64,000 nucleotides of DNA from Paraburkholderia flagellata (GCF_021390645.1 NZ_JAJEJT010000003.1:1240001-1304000), one strand, 5' to 3'. Shown: positions 25,490 to 33,987, counted from the stretch's first letter. Numbers and translations are program-made. Notes: generated by a model not told the origin, from the letters alone.

Positions 25490-26722
25490 ATGAAATTCGA
25501 TTCGGTCGTGCTTGGCGGCGGTATCGTTGGTGTGTCGGTGGCCTTGCAGTTGCAGCGGCGCGGCCTTTCAGTCGCGCTCGTGGACCGCAGGGCGCCGGGC
25601 AATGAAACATCGCACGGCAACGGGGGATTGATTCAGCGCGAGGGCGTCTACCCCTACGCTTTTCCGCGCGAGCTTTCTACGCTGCTGCGCTACGCGCGCA
25701 ACCGCTCGACGGATGTACGTTATCACCCGGGGGCGATGCCGAAGCTGCTGCCTTTTCTCTACCGCTACTGGCACCATTCGCGTGCCGACCGGCACGCCGA
25801 GATCGCGCGTGCGTATTCCACGCTCATCGAGCACTGCGTGACCGAGCACCGCTCGCTGATCGAGGCGGCGGGAGCCGAAGCGCTTTTACGCACCAACGGC
25901 TGGATGAAGGTGTTTCGCAGTGCGTCCGCCATGGACGCCACCGTGGCCGAGGCGCAGCGCTGGCAGCGCGAGTACGGCGTGGGCCACGAGGCGCTGGACG
26001 CCTCGGCGCTGCGCGCCGCCGAGCCCGCGCTGAGCCACACGCTGGTGGGCGGCGTGCGCTATACCGATTCCGATTCGGTTAGTGATCCGAAGGGACTCGT
26101 CACGGCCTACTCGAAGCTCTTCGAGCAGCTAGGCGGCCGCGTGCTGGTTGGCGACGCCGCGACGCTCGAACCGTCGTGGCGCGTCATGACACAGGACGGG
26201 CCCGTGCTAGCGAATTCCGCGGTCATCGCCATGGGGCCGTGGTCGGGCGATCTCACGGCGCGGCTGGGCTACGCGTTGCCGCTCGCCGTGAAGCGCGGCT
26301 ATCACATGCACTATGCGGTGACGAATGGCGCGAAGCTGAACCAGCCGGTGCTCGACGCCGAAGCGGGCTTCCTCATTACGCCGATGCTGCGTGGCACGCG
26401 CCTCACGACCGGCGTCGAACTTGGCTTTCGCGACTCGCCCAAAACGCCCGTTCAACTCGAAGCGGTCGAGCCGCTCGCGCGCGGCATCTTCCCACTGGGC
26501 GCGCGGCTCGATGCCGAGCCGTGGCTGGGCCGCCGCCCCTGCACGCCCGACATGATGCCGATCATCGGGCCGGCTCCCAGGCACGACGACCTCTGGTTCG
26601 CCTTCGGCCACGCGCACCACGGTCTCACGCTCGGCCCGGTAACGGGGCGCCTGATCGCGGAAATGATGACGGGCGCGCCGACGGTGGTGGACCCTCGGCC
26701 ATTCCGTGTCGAGCGGTTTTGA
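25490..26722 (+). CDS. FAD-dependent oxidoreductase, D-amino-acid dehydrogenase (DAO) type
   Basis: The 410-residue protein has an N-terminal FAD-binding motif VLGGGIVGVSVALQLQRRGLSVALVDRR, followed by the DadA-like GNETSHGNGGLIQRE and a C-terminal WLGRRPCTPDMMPIIGPAPRHDDLWFAFGHAHHGLTLGPVTGRLIAE. Enzymes of this type oxidise D-amino acids or secondary amines to imines and pass electrons to the respiratory chain. GTG at 25487 precedes ATG at 25490; either could start. Last gene of the transporter/amidase/RidA operon. Substrate stereochemistry is not known. Confidence 0.93.
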   Translation: MKFDSVVLGGGIVGVSVALQLQRRGLSVALVDRRAPGNETSHGNGGLIQREGVYPYAFPRELSTLLRYARNRSTDVRYHPGAMPKLLPFLYRYWHHSRADRHAEIARAYSTLIEHCVTEHRSLIEAAGAEALLRTNGWMKVFRSASAMDATVAEAQRWQREYGVGHEALDASALRAAEPALSHTLVGGVRYTDSDSVSDPKGLVTAYSKLFEQLGGRVLVGDAATLEPSWRVMTQDGPVLANSAVIAMGPWSGDLTARLGYALPLAVKRGYHMHYAVTNGAKLNQPVLDAEAGFLITPMLRGTRLTTGVELGFRDSPKTPVQLEAVEPLARGIFPLGARLDAEPWLGRRPCTPDMMPIIGPAPRHDDLWFAFGHAHHGLTLGPVTGRLIAEMMTGAPTVVDPRPFRVERF

Positions 26723-26746
26723 CCCGGAGCGACACCGCGTGCGTGG

Positions 26747-27538
26747 TCAGAACCGGTAATTGAGCCCCGCGAAAGCCGTGATTTCGCGGCGGCTCTCGGT
26801 GATCGGGCTGTCGGCGGCGTAGTGCTGAAGGCGTCCGAACGTCGCGTTCACCGAGCCGACCCAGTGCTTCGAGAAGTCGTGCGTCATGTAGAACGTCATG
26901 TGCAGATCGCGAATGCCGGCGCCAGGCGAATACGCCGGCAAGCCCGATGCCGCGCTTTCGTCAGGTGTCACGCCGAATAGCGTGCGCGTATAGACGCCGT
27001 TGGCCCAGGTGAGCCCCGGCCCCACCGAAAACAGCCATCCCGTTAGCGGCAGCGACACATAAAGATCCGCCGTTGCCGTCGTTCCCTGCCCGTGGCCGCT
27101 GATGTCCTGATACATGGCAACGGCGCCCGTGAACGCCCACAGCGTGTAATCGGCGAAGAGGCGCAGCTTCGGGCCGTCGTCGACATTGCTCAGGCCGTGC
27201 AGATGCGGGTCGTCCGACACCGTGCGCGACTGGAAGTCGAAGCTCAGCGAAGCGCCCACATGGTAGTTCTGCGCGGAAATCACGTTCACGCCCAGGACGT
27301 CGGGCCCTTGCGAAAAGAAGCGGTCTCGGTACGAGATGTCGAGCGACGGGAACGGATAGACCTTCATGTGGCGCGCGCCCGGATACTCGGGCGCGAAATA
27401 CGCGCCGGGACCGATCGAGATTTTCCACGGCGAGTCGGTAGTGCCGGTATTCGCCGTATCGGCATCGGCCCATGCGTGCGAGGCCAGGGTCAGCGCGGCC
27501 ACGCACGCCAGCCCTTTCATTGCTACGGACAGCTTCAC
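26747..27538 (-). CDS. MipA/OmpV family outer-membrane protein
   Basis: A 263-residue exported beta-barrel. The signal peptide (MKLSVAMKGLACVAALTLASHAWA, then DADT) leads into WKISIGPGAYFAPEYPGARHMKVYPFPSLDISYRDRFF, the usual MipA start, and the protein ends with AGLNYRF, a C-terminal aromatic residue typical of outer-membrane barrels. A GTG at 27538, eight bases after AAGGAA, is preferred; its GTGA overlaps the stop of the upstream hydrolase. MipA proteins are scaffolds or small barrels of uncertain role, often linked to envelope stress or antimicrobial response. Third gene of a minus-strand operon. Confidence 0.88.
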   Translation of the reverse strand: MKLSVAMKGLACVAALTLASHAWADADTANTGTTDSPWKISIGPGAYFAPEYPGARHMKVYPFPSLDISYRDRFFSQGPDVLGVNVISAQNYHVGASLSFDFQSRTVSDDPHLHGLSNVDDGPKLRLFADYTLWAFTGAVAMYQDISGHGQGTTATADLYVSLPLTGWLFSVGPGLTWANGVYTRTLFGVTPDESAASGLPAYSPGAGIRDLHMTFYMTHDFSKHWVGSVNATFGRLQHYAADSPITESRREITAFAGLNYRF

Positions 27539-28455
27539 GTATTTTTCCTTCCCACCGCCGCCAGTTGGCGCAGACGCCGGGCGAGCGCCTTGGAGACGAC
27601 CGGTGCATCTTTCGCGCCGCGTGCGACTTCGCTCTCGCGCAGGAACATGGCCGTTTCGCGCGCAACGATCTCGCGTTCGTTGTCCGAGGTGATCATGTGA
27701 TACGAATCGTCGAGCCACAGCGTGCGCAGGAAGTTCGAGCCGATACGGTCGATCACGTGGCGCGGATTGCGCGGGCTCGACGTTTCGTCGTCGATTGCGT
27801 GAATCACGAGCGTGTCGTTTTCGATCGCGGGAACATCCTTGCGCGCCGCGCGCGCGAGGCGCAGCGCCTGATGCAGCGCGGGCAGGGCAATCGTCGAAGG
27901 GCCGACTTCGCTGAAGTCGCTGCGCTGCATGGCGCGCGCAATTTTTTTGCGCAGCGCTTCGTTACGCACACCGAACGGTTCGGCCTCGCGATAGCGGTAG
28001 CGATGGCGAAGCGGCGTGAAGTACGCCCAGTCGAGCAGGAAGCGATACCACGGGATCGCCCAGCCGTCGTAGGCGAGCGTCAGCGAGAGCAGGACGAGCG
28101 ACTGCGCTGCGGGCCGCTCGCGAATCAGACGCAGCGCGAGCGCGCCGCCGATCGAAAGGCCGCAGATCGAGACGCGCTCGTAGCGCGCCGCGAGGGCGTC
28201 GAACTCGCGCGCGGCGTTTTCGACCCATTGCTCCATCGGCAGCTGGCCCGTGCCGGCGCTATACCCGTCGATGACGGGCGCGCATACCGTGAATCCTTCG
28301 CCTTGCAGATAGCGCGCGAGATAGCGCAGTTCGATCGGCGAGCTGGACAGGCCGTGAAGCATGAGGACGGCGTGGCCGTCGCCTTCGCAGAAAAAGCGCG
28401 TGGATTGCACGGCTGGCGCATCGGTCGCGGCAAGTTCCATTTCGAGCGTCGCCAT
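27535..28455 (-). CDS. Alpha/beta hydrolase, carboxylesterase/lipase-like
   Basis: The 306-residue protein has the oxyanion-hole motif LMLHGLSSSPIELRYLARYL and the nucleophile elbow ICGLSIGGALAL (S101), as in bacterial monoacylglycerol lipases and carboxylesterases. The likely acid and base are D in HAIDDETSSPRN and H in DDSYHMITSDNERE, the latter almost identical to the family's C-terminal motif. No signal peptide. It starts 1 bp after the DUF4118 gene ends and overlaps the MipA gene, so the three are coupled. Probable substrates are short or medium chain esters; specificity unknown. Confidence 0.92.
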   Translation of the reverse strand: MATLEMELAATDAPAVQSTRFFCEGDGHAVLMLHGLSSSPIELRYLARYLQGEGFTVCAPVIDGYSAGTGQLPMEQWVENAAREFDALAARYERVSICGLSIGGALALRLIRERPAAQSLVLLSLTLAYDGWAIPWYRFLLDWAYFTPLRHRYRYREAEPFGVRNEALRKKIARAMQRSDFSEVGPSTIALPALHQALRLARAARKDVPAIENDTLVIHAIDDETSSPRNPRHVIDRIGSNFLRTLWLDDSYHMITSDNEREIVARETAMFLRESEVARGAKDAPVVSKALARRLRQLAAVGRKNT

Positions 28456-28456
28456 G

Positions 28457-29233
28457 TCAGCTCTCCGTGCGCAGCACGAGAAAATCGCCCGCGTGAGTGG
28501 TGAAGCGTTCGCAGTTGCAGTTGACGTGCCGGTATTCGCGCTTGTGCTGCTCGCTGCGCAGACGCACGCGATGATGGCCCGGCGAGAGTGCGTGGGTCAG
28601 GCGCTGTACGTCGTCGGGATGCAGCGCGTCGAAGAGCGGGCCAGGCGCGACTTCGGCGGCGGCCGGCAGTGCTTGCGACATGCTTTGCCCGACGCTCGCG
28701 CGCTGGGCGGCATTCCGCTCGAGCCCCTTAATGAGGATGAAGCCCTCGTGATGCTGCGCGAGGTGGCGCAGAAGGCGATGTGTTTCGTCGACGGCGCGGC
28801 GTGCCAGCGCGCGCTCGTTGTCGTGACGCAGCAGCATTTCGTAGCGGGACTGCGCGACCGAGGCGATCAACTGCGCGCGAAACTGCTCGCGCCGCAGACG
28901 CTCGATCAACGTGATCACGATCACCGTGACGAGCGGATAGGACACCAGCAGGATCAGATCGTGGGTGTCGAGAAATGTAATGTAGTTGTAGGGCGGCACG
29001 AACATATAGTCCGCAATGGCGAGACCGAGCCCCATCACGGTCAGCGCAGGCGCGAGGCCGAGGAAGTATTCGACCAGCGAAGCGGCAATACAGAACGTGG
29101 TGCCCGGCATCATCGGGCCGAGCAGCGGATGCAGGGCGAAGCGGATTACACTCGCGAGCGCGAGCGCGCCAGCGGCAATACACCAGCGGCGCGGGCCTCT
29201 TGGCGCCCAGAGGCGGGCGTTACGGACTTTCAT
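28457..29233 (-). CDS. DUF4118 membrane protein with a PAS-like C-terminus
   Basis: The 258-residue protein has four hydrophobic segments in residues about 17-108, and FCIAASLVEYFLGLAPALTVMGLGLAIADYMFVPPYNYITFLDTHDLILLVSYPLVTVIVI matches DUF4118, the membrane module known from KdpD sensor kinases. A cytoplasmic helix (RLRREQFRAQLIASVAQSRYEMLL) and a stretch with HPDDVQRLTHALSPGHHRVRLR, reminiscent of a PAS domain, follow. No histidine kinase or ATPase domain is present, so it is a sensor-like module without an output enzyme. First gene of the operon with the hydrolase and MipA. Confidence 0.85.
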   Translation of the reverse strand: MKVRNARLWAPRGPRRWCIAAGALALASVIRFALHPLLGPMMPGTTFCIAASLVEYFLGLAPALTVMGLGLAIADYMFVPPYNYITFLDTHDLILLVSYPLVTVIVITLIERLRREQFRAQLIASVAQSRYEMLLRHDNERALARRAVDETHRLLRHLAQHHEGFILIKGLERNAAQRASVGQSMSQALPAAAEVAPGPLFDALHPDDVQRLTHALSPGHHRVRLRSEQHKREYRHVNCNCERFTTHAGDFLVLRTES

Positions 29234-29472
29234 GGTTTCCCGGGTCGCCCGTCTCGTGACGGGCCGTCGCGCGCGTATTGCGCATGGGCAATCGCTGACG
29301 CTTTAGTTGTAACCAGTGCAAGGAATTCGACAGGAACGGCAGGACGAAGCGGCGGTGACCGACCAGCACCGTCAGTGCTCCGACAGAATTGTTGCGATCG
29401 GAATATTACCACTGTTTACAAACATGAGATTGGCGACGCCAGGCCACCGGAAACCGTCACGGAACTCGGGCG

Positions 29473-30807
29473 TCAGGATTCGACGTCGGCCAGACTGAAT
29501 ATCCCGGTCTTGTCGTTATACGAAAAGATCTCGGCGTAGCGGCCCCAGGCGATCACGGCGTCGAGCGTTTCCTGCGCGGCGTCGTCGGCAAGCAGGTCCT
29601 CCAGTTCCTGCTCGAAGCGCACGCGCGGGGCGCGATGTCCGGGGCGCTCGTTAAGCACCGTGTTGATCCGCGCGGCCAGCGGCACGTTGCGCAGCAGGTG
29701 CTCGGCGAACATCAGCTTGCGCTCCTGCGTATTGAATTCGTTGAAGGTCTTGCCCGCGTGCGTGAGGATCACGTCGCCTTCGCTGACCTCCGCAAAGCCG
29801 AGGTGCTGCAGCATTTCCGCAATCGGGAACAGGTCGTCGACTTCCAGCTGCAACGTGCGCGCGATTTCCGGCATGTCCGCGCGCCCGTTGTAGGGCGCCG
29901 CAGCCAGGGTTTCGATGAGGCCTGCCATCAGGTTGACCGACACGCCGGGCAGCCAGCTGCCTGCCTCGAGTTCGGGTTTCGCCGGGCCGCCCGGCTGGCG
30001 CGCGGTCATCTTCGCGTAGATGTCGTCCACGAGCGTACGGAATACTGGATCGAGACGGTTGCGCGGGTGCTTGAAAGGCACCGGAATTTCGGCCACCACG
30101 CGGCCCGGGTTCGACGAGAGCACGAGAATGCGGTCGCACATGAACACCGCTTCCTCGATGTTGTGCGTGACGATGAGCACCGACTTGATCGGCAGACGCC
30201 CTTGCGTCCATAGGTCGAGCAAATCGGTGCGCAGCGTTTCGGCCGTGAGCACGTCGAGTGCGGAGAAGGGCTCGTCCATAAGCATCAGCGTGGGATCGAC
30301 CACGAGCGCGCGGGCGAAGCCCACGCGCTGACGCATGCCGCCAGAAAGCTCGCGCGGATAGGCGTTCTCGAAGCCGTCCAGACCGATCAGGTCGATGGCG
30401 GCGAGCGCCCTCTTGCGACGCTCGTGCGGGCCGACGCCGATCGCCTCCAGTCCGGCCTCGACGTTTTGGAGCACCGTGAGCCACGGGAACAGCGCGAAGG
30501 TCTGGAATACCATCGCGACACCTTCGGCCGGACCGCTCAGCGGCTTGCCCAGGTAGTTCACGTCGCCACTGGTAGGCGCGATCAGACCTGCAATGATGCG
30601 CAGCAGCGTGGACTTGCCGGAGCCCGAACGGCCCAGCAGGCCGACGATCTCGCCTTCGCTCAGTGTGACGTTCACATCATCGAGCACCAGTTGCTCGCTC
30701 GGGGTCTTGCCGAAACCGCGGCACACGTTCTGGACGCATAGCACTTCCTGGCCGGTGCGGGGCGGCGTCTGCAGCACGCCGGGGGTGATCGTGTTGAGGT
30801 TTTGCAT
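29473..30807 (-). CDS. ABC transporter ATP-binding protein with AAA-associated C-terminal domain
   Basis: The 444-residue protein has an ordinary NrtD/SsuB-like ATPase part (Walker A GLLGRSGSGKSTLLRIIAGL, signature ELSGGMRQRVGFARALVVDP, Walker B LMLMDEPFSALD, switch IVTHNIEEAVFM) and a C-terminal extension of about 150 residues (from SWLPGVSVNLMAGLIETLAAAPYNGRADMPEIARTL) that matches the AAA-associated winged domain. The family normally sits beside a large permease of nitrate/sulfonate/taurine type. None is present within 1.4 kb upstream or downstream, so the ATPase looks orphaned or works with a distant permease. ATG at 30807; TTG at 30822 is possible. Confidence 0.9.
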   Translation of the reverse strand: MQNLNTITPGVLQTPPRTGQEVLCVQNVCRGFGKTPSEQLVLDDVNVTLSEGEIVGLLGRSGSGKSTLLRIIAGLIAPTSGDVNYLGKPLSGPAEGVAMVFQTFALFPWLTVLQNVEAGLEAIGVGPHERRKRALAAIDLIGLDGFENAYPRELSGGMRQRVGFARALVVDPTLMLMDEPFSALDVLTAETLRTDLLDLWTQGRLPIKSVLIVTHNIEEAVFMCDRILVLSSNPGRVVAEIPVPFKHPRNRLDPVFRTLVDDIYAKMTARQPGGPAKPELEAGSWLPGVSVNLMAGLIETLAAAPYNGRADMPEIARTLQLEVDDLFPIAEMLQHLGFAEVSEGDVILTHAGKTFNEFNTQERKLMFAEHLLRNVPLAARINTVLNERPGHRAPRVRFEQELEDLLADDAAQETLDAVIAWGRYAEIFSYNDKTGIFSLADVES

Positions 30808-30946
30808 GAGATTGGTACTCAATCAAGGCGAAGACATGGCGAAACGAAAAGAGCATGAAAGGCAATGTTCAACTCACGGCCACGCTCAGGGAGCGCCACC
30901 GCTTTTTCAACGATGGCGAGTCTTCGTGACCGGAGTTTGGCAGAAC

Positions 30947-31087
30947 TTAGGAAAACCGGGACGTGATGCGGCGCCACAGGTCCTTCAATGTGTGACGGCG
31001 GACAGGTTCGAGCGACAGCAGCGCTTCGTAGTGCGGGCGCGCCTCGTTGACGTGAGGCAGGTGCGACAAAAGCAGACCGAAAATCAT
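30947..31087 (-). CDS. Small hypothetical protein
   Basis: A 46-codon frame (MIFGLLLSHLPHVNEARPHYEALLSLEPVRRHTLKDLWRRITSRFS) with CCGGAG about 8 bp upstream of its ATG. The N-terminus is hydrophobic, the rest basic and helical, as in small amphipathic membrane-associated proteins. It lies upstream of the ABC ATPase on the same strand with a 139-bp gap. I do not recognise the family. Confidence 0.45.
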   Translation of the reverse strand: MIFGLLLSHLPHVNEARPHYEALLSLEPVRRHTLKDLWRRITSRFS

Positions 31088-31733
31088 GATGTTTCTCCGG
31101 ACGTCTGGCATGGATGGGCGAGGGCAAAGCCCGCAGACGTCCGGTCGCCGCGCAGCCGCGCGTTTGCATGGGTCTACGTGCTTTCCTCGGGCAAGCTCGA
31201 GGGCAAGCGGTAGGGACAACTGTCACTGTCGGGCATGTCGGCTCCTTTTCATGCTGGGCGCACGGCGGCGCCCCGGTGCAATGCGGGGTACAGGCGAGCG
31301 CAGGCCGCGCTCGCAAGCGCTCGCCAGGCCGCGCCAATGCGAACGCGTGCGAAGCCCGCGTCGGCATGGCGCTATGGTTTGGGGTGCACGAGGGAAGACT
31401 GCTACGGCGCGCACCGTCTGCCAACTGGCAGGACGGCGGCTCGGGAAAGGGAGCGGATGTCCTGCCGGTCAGGCAGCGAAACGATTCGAGGATTGACTAC
31501 TGCTACTGTCCAAGGCATCAGCCCCATTGAGAAGACGGGCGAATTCTAGTCTCGGTAAAAACGCGAAGTCAATCAAAATTGCTAAGCAGAGCAGAGATTC
31601 AATTCTGAAGGTTGGGGAAACGCGATTGAAAGGAATTGGCGTGCGCGGCGCTGTTACCGGCAAGCCGCGCTTTTATGCTTTTTTTACTTGCGTTTTTATC
31701 CGCGTGCCCAATACAATCCGCCCCGTCACAGCA
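31088..31733. other. Intergenic stretch without a recognisable gene
   Basis: About 0.65 kb with several short frames on both strands, none with a good start signal, family motif or steady codon bias. An AT-rich part near 31520-31720 (AATTCTAGTC, AATTGCTAAGC, GCTTTTATGC) probably holds promoter sequence for the downstream plus-strand unit. Confidence 0.4.
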
Positions 31734-32003
31734 AAGGAGTCCTCCGTGGACGCATGTTCCAGTAGTGGAAGTCCGATGCCGGCCAGCGCCGGCAGCACGA
31801 CCGCGAGATAGTCGCCGCAGGTTCGCTCCTTCGCCGCTAACTCGCTTACGCCGGGTTAGCGCGCTTCGTTACCGACTGGTCTTAGTCGTCATTGCGACCA
31901 GTCTTTCAACTGCACGCTCCCTCTGATCGATTGCCATTTGCAAGCTTGCTTGCAGAAATGGCTGCGCTTTCGCATTTCGTCCGCTTATCGAAGCGGCCAA
32001 CGC
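31734..32003 (+). ncRNA. Candidate structured leader RNA with four consecutive hairpins
   Basis: Between a short upstream frame and the membrane-protein start at 32010 four inverted repeats follow one another: CGCTAAC/GTTAGCG (31835-31841, 31855-31861), ACTGGTC/GACCAGT (31875-31881, 31896-31902), GCCATTTGCAAGC with GCTTGC..AAATGGC (31933-31945, 31948-31962, two-base bulge) and CCGCTT/AAGCGG (31981-31986, 31991-31996). The last ends 7 bp before GGAGG (32004-32008). Such an arrangement is typical of a cis-acting leader or riboswitch-like element. It matches no class that I recognise; expression is not shown. Confidence 0.45.
31746..31811 (+). CDS. Possible 21-codon leader peptide
   Basis: GTG at 31746 is preceded by AAAGGAG with 6-bp spacing and encodes MDACSSSGSPMPASAGSTTAR before a TAG. 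It opens the structured region. The ribosome site GGAG and the following CTCC could pair, which would hide the start. A regulatory leader peptide is possible; nothing else supports it. Confidence 0.3.
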   Translation: MDACSSSGSPMPASAGSTTAR

Positions 32004-32009
32004 GGAGGG

Positions 32010-32390
32010 ATGATGTTCGTTTTGCTCTTTCCTGTCTTTCAACTGCGCGTGTGGCGGGCGGGCTGCCGTCGCGCACGGATTCTGATGGCCGCAGCGGCGC
32101 TCGCCTGCCTGCACGGCTTTTTTCTCGCGGCTGCGGTTCGCTCCGCGCCCGCCGGCGTACGCCGCCGCTCGCTACACCTCGCGCGCCGCGCCGCGCATAT
32201 GGCGGCACGCGGCGCGCTGCGCACCGTTCATGCGGGGCACCCGCTCACGCCCACGGGTTACGCGTTTCTCGGCGCGACCTTGGCGGCGGCCGCGATGGTT
32301 TCGCTGCTGTGCGCGTCCGCGTCCGCGTCGGCCTCCGCCTCCGCGTCCGAGCCGGAGCGTTCTTTATGGCCGCGTTCACGCTTCGCGTAG
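32010..32390 (+). CDS. Hypothetical membrane protein
   Basis: A 126-codon frame (MMFVLLFPVFQLRVWRAG) starting at 32010 or 32013, both just after GGAGG. It has two hydrophobic segments, ILMAAAALACLHGFFLAAAV and YAFLGATLAAAAMVSLLC, separated by an Arg/His-rich stretch, and a run of Ala-Ser dipeptides encoded by repeated GCGTCC/GCCTCC units. Third codon positions are strongly G/C-biased, which favours real coding. The preceding hairpin series could control its translation. No family recognised. Confidence 0.5.
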   Translation: MMFVLLFPVFQLRVWRAGCRRARILMAAAALACLHGFFLAAAVRSAPAGVRRRSLHLARRAAHMAARGALRTVHAGHPLTPTGYAFLGATLAAAAMVSLLCASASASASASASEPERSLWPRSRFA

Positions 32391-32487
32391 AAAACCCGCG
32401 CAACGACACCGTTTCTTCAAGCTTCGCAGGCACGCTCTGCGTTGAACAGCGGACTCGTCCGCAACTTGCTAAAGCCCTACAAATACT

Positions 32488-33987
32488 ATGAAAAACATCC
32501 TCAAGAGCAGGCTGCTCGGTTCGGGCGGCCCCATCACGCTGAGCGCTGTCCTCTCACTGGGCGTCATGCCGGCCGCCTTCGCGCAGACCAGCAGCGAAAA
32601 TTCGCCTGCTTCACCTGCTTCACCTGCTTCACCTGCTTCACCTGCTTCGCCTGCTTCGTCATCCGGCACAGCGGATCAGCAACAAGCCCCCGCCGCCGAT
32701 CAGAGCGCTGCTGCGCCCACGGGCCTTTGGGAGCGTTCGAACCTCTTTGGCGACATGGGTGGCTTTCGGCCCTGGCTCGCGCAATACGGCTTGTCGTTCG
32801 GGCTGCAGGAAACCAGCGAGTACATGGGCAACGTGAGCGGCGGAACGAGTCGCGGGGGCGCCTATCAAGGGCTTACCGAGTTCAGCCTCGGCATGGACAC
32901 ACAAAAGGCGTTCGGATTGCCGGGCGGCATCCTCAATGTCTCCGGCTTCCAGATTCACGGCACGAGCCTGACTGCGCGCAACCTGCAAACGCTGCAGAGC
33001 GCGAGCGGCATCGAGGCCGAGGCCTCGACCCGCTTGTGGGAGCTGTGGTACCAGCAGACGCTGCCCGGCGGCAAGGTCGACGTGAAGGTCGGTCAGCAAA
33101 GCCTCGACCAGGAGTTCATGATCAGCCAGTACGCGAATACGTTCATGAACGCGACGTTCGGCTGGTCGGTGCTGCCGTCCGTCGATCTCCCGGCGGGCGG
33201 CCCCGCGTATCCGCTTTCATCGCTCGGCGTACGCGTGCGCGCCACGCCTACGGATGCGATCACCGTGCTTGGCGGCGTATTCGACGGCAACCCGGCGCCA
33301 GGCGAGGGCGACCCGCAAAAGCTCAACGCGAGCGGCACGAATTTCAACCTGGGTAACGGCGTGCTGGTTATCGGCGAGATTCAGTATGCAATCAATCAGC
33401 CGCCAGTTAGTAGTTCGGATGCCAGATCAAATGGGATGCCTGGCACCTACAAGCTAGGCTTCTGGTACAACAGCAACCGTTTCTCCGATCCGGCAACGGG
33501 CGTGTCGGGCGTAGGCGGCCCGGGTGGCTATCGCGGCAACTACAGCATCTACGCCGTGGCGGATCAGATGGTGTGGCGTCCGAGCGCCGATAGTCCGCAG
33601 TCGGTGGGCGTGTTCGCGCGCGTGATGGGCGCGCCCGGCGACCGCAACCTGGTGGACCTCGGGGTCAACGCGGGCGTGACGCTCAAGGCGCCGTTCAAGG
33701 GACGCGACAACGACGTGGCCGGCCTGGCCGTGGGCTACGCGCACATCGGCTCGCATGCGCAGGACTACGCGAGCGCCCAGGCAGTCTCGACGCCGGGCTA
33801 CCCATCGCGCAGCGCCGAGACGGTGCTGGAAGCGACGTATCAGTATCAGATCGCGCCGTGGTGGCAATTGCAGGCAGATTTTCAGTACTTCTTCCGACCT
33901 GCCGGCGGCATTCCTGACCCGCAGAATCCGTCGCGACGCATCGGCGACGAAGCAGTGCTCGGCCTGCGTACGACGGTCGTCTTCTGA
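32488..33987 (+). CDS. OprB-type carbohydrate-selective porin
   Basis: A 499-residue exported protein. A long signal peptide (about 32 residues, ending AAFAQ) is followed by a low-complexity linker of six Pro-Ala-Ser triplets, then the barrel. SLGMDTQKAFGLPGGILNVSGFQIHGTSLTARNL, LWELWYQQTLPGGKVDVKVGQQSLDQEF and the final VLGLRTTVVF are typical of the carbohydrate-selective OprB family, which lets sugars cross the outer membrane. Length is near the usual 430-500. No sugar ABC transporter is adjacent. The linker is encoded by a perfect 9-bp tandem repeat. Confidence 0.92.
   Translation: MKNILKSRLLGSGGPITLSAVLSLGVMPAAFAQTSSENSPASPASPASPASPASPASSSGTADQQQAPAADQSAAAPTGLWERSNLFGDMGGFRPWLAQYGLSFGLQETSEYMGNVSGGTSRGGAYQGLTEFSLGMDTQKAFGLPGGILNVSGFQIHGTSLTARNLQTLQSASGIEAEASTRLWELWYQQTLPGGKVDVKVGQQSLDQEFMISQYANTFMNATFGWSVLPSVDLPAGGPAYPLSSLGVRVRATPTDAITVLGGVFDGNPAPGEGDPQKLNASGTNFNLGNGVLVIGEIQYAINQPPVSSSDARSNGMPGTYKLGFWYNSNRFSDPATGVSGVGGPGGYRGNYSIYAVADQMVWRPSADSPQSVGVFARVMGAPGDRNLVDLGVNAGVTLKAPFKGRDNDVAGLAVGYAHIGSHAQDYASAQAVSTPGYPSRSAETVLEATYQYQIAPWWQLQADFQYFFRPAGGIPDPQNPSRRIGDEAVLGLRTTVVF
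32605..32658 (+). repeat. Six 9-bp tandem repeats encoding Pro-Ala-Ser
   Basis: Six head-to-tail units of CCTGCTTCA, the last two ending in CG instead of CA, encode (PAS)6 after the porin signal peptide. Because the unit is three codons long, slippage changes linker length without shifting the frame. Confidence 0.9.

Noticed and set aside
31835-31902. Considered as a tRNA or fragment of one because of paired stems
   Set aside because: No anticodon arm, no TTCGA-type loop and no acceptor stem could be found; stems are consecutive hairpins instead.
32605-32658. Tandem repeat considered as a CRISPR-like array
   Set aside because: Units are 9 bp, contiguous, have no spacers and stay in frame inside a porin gene.
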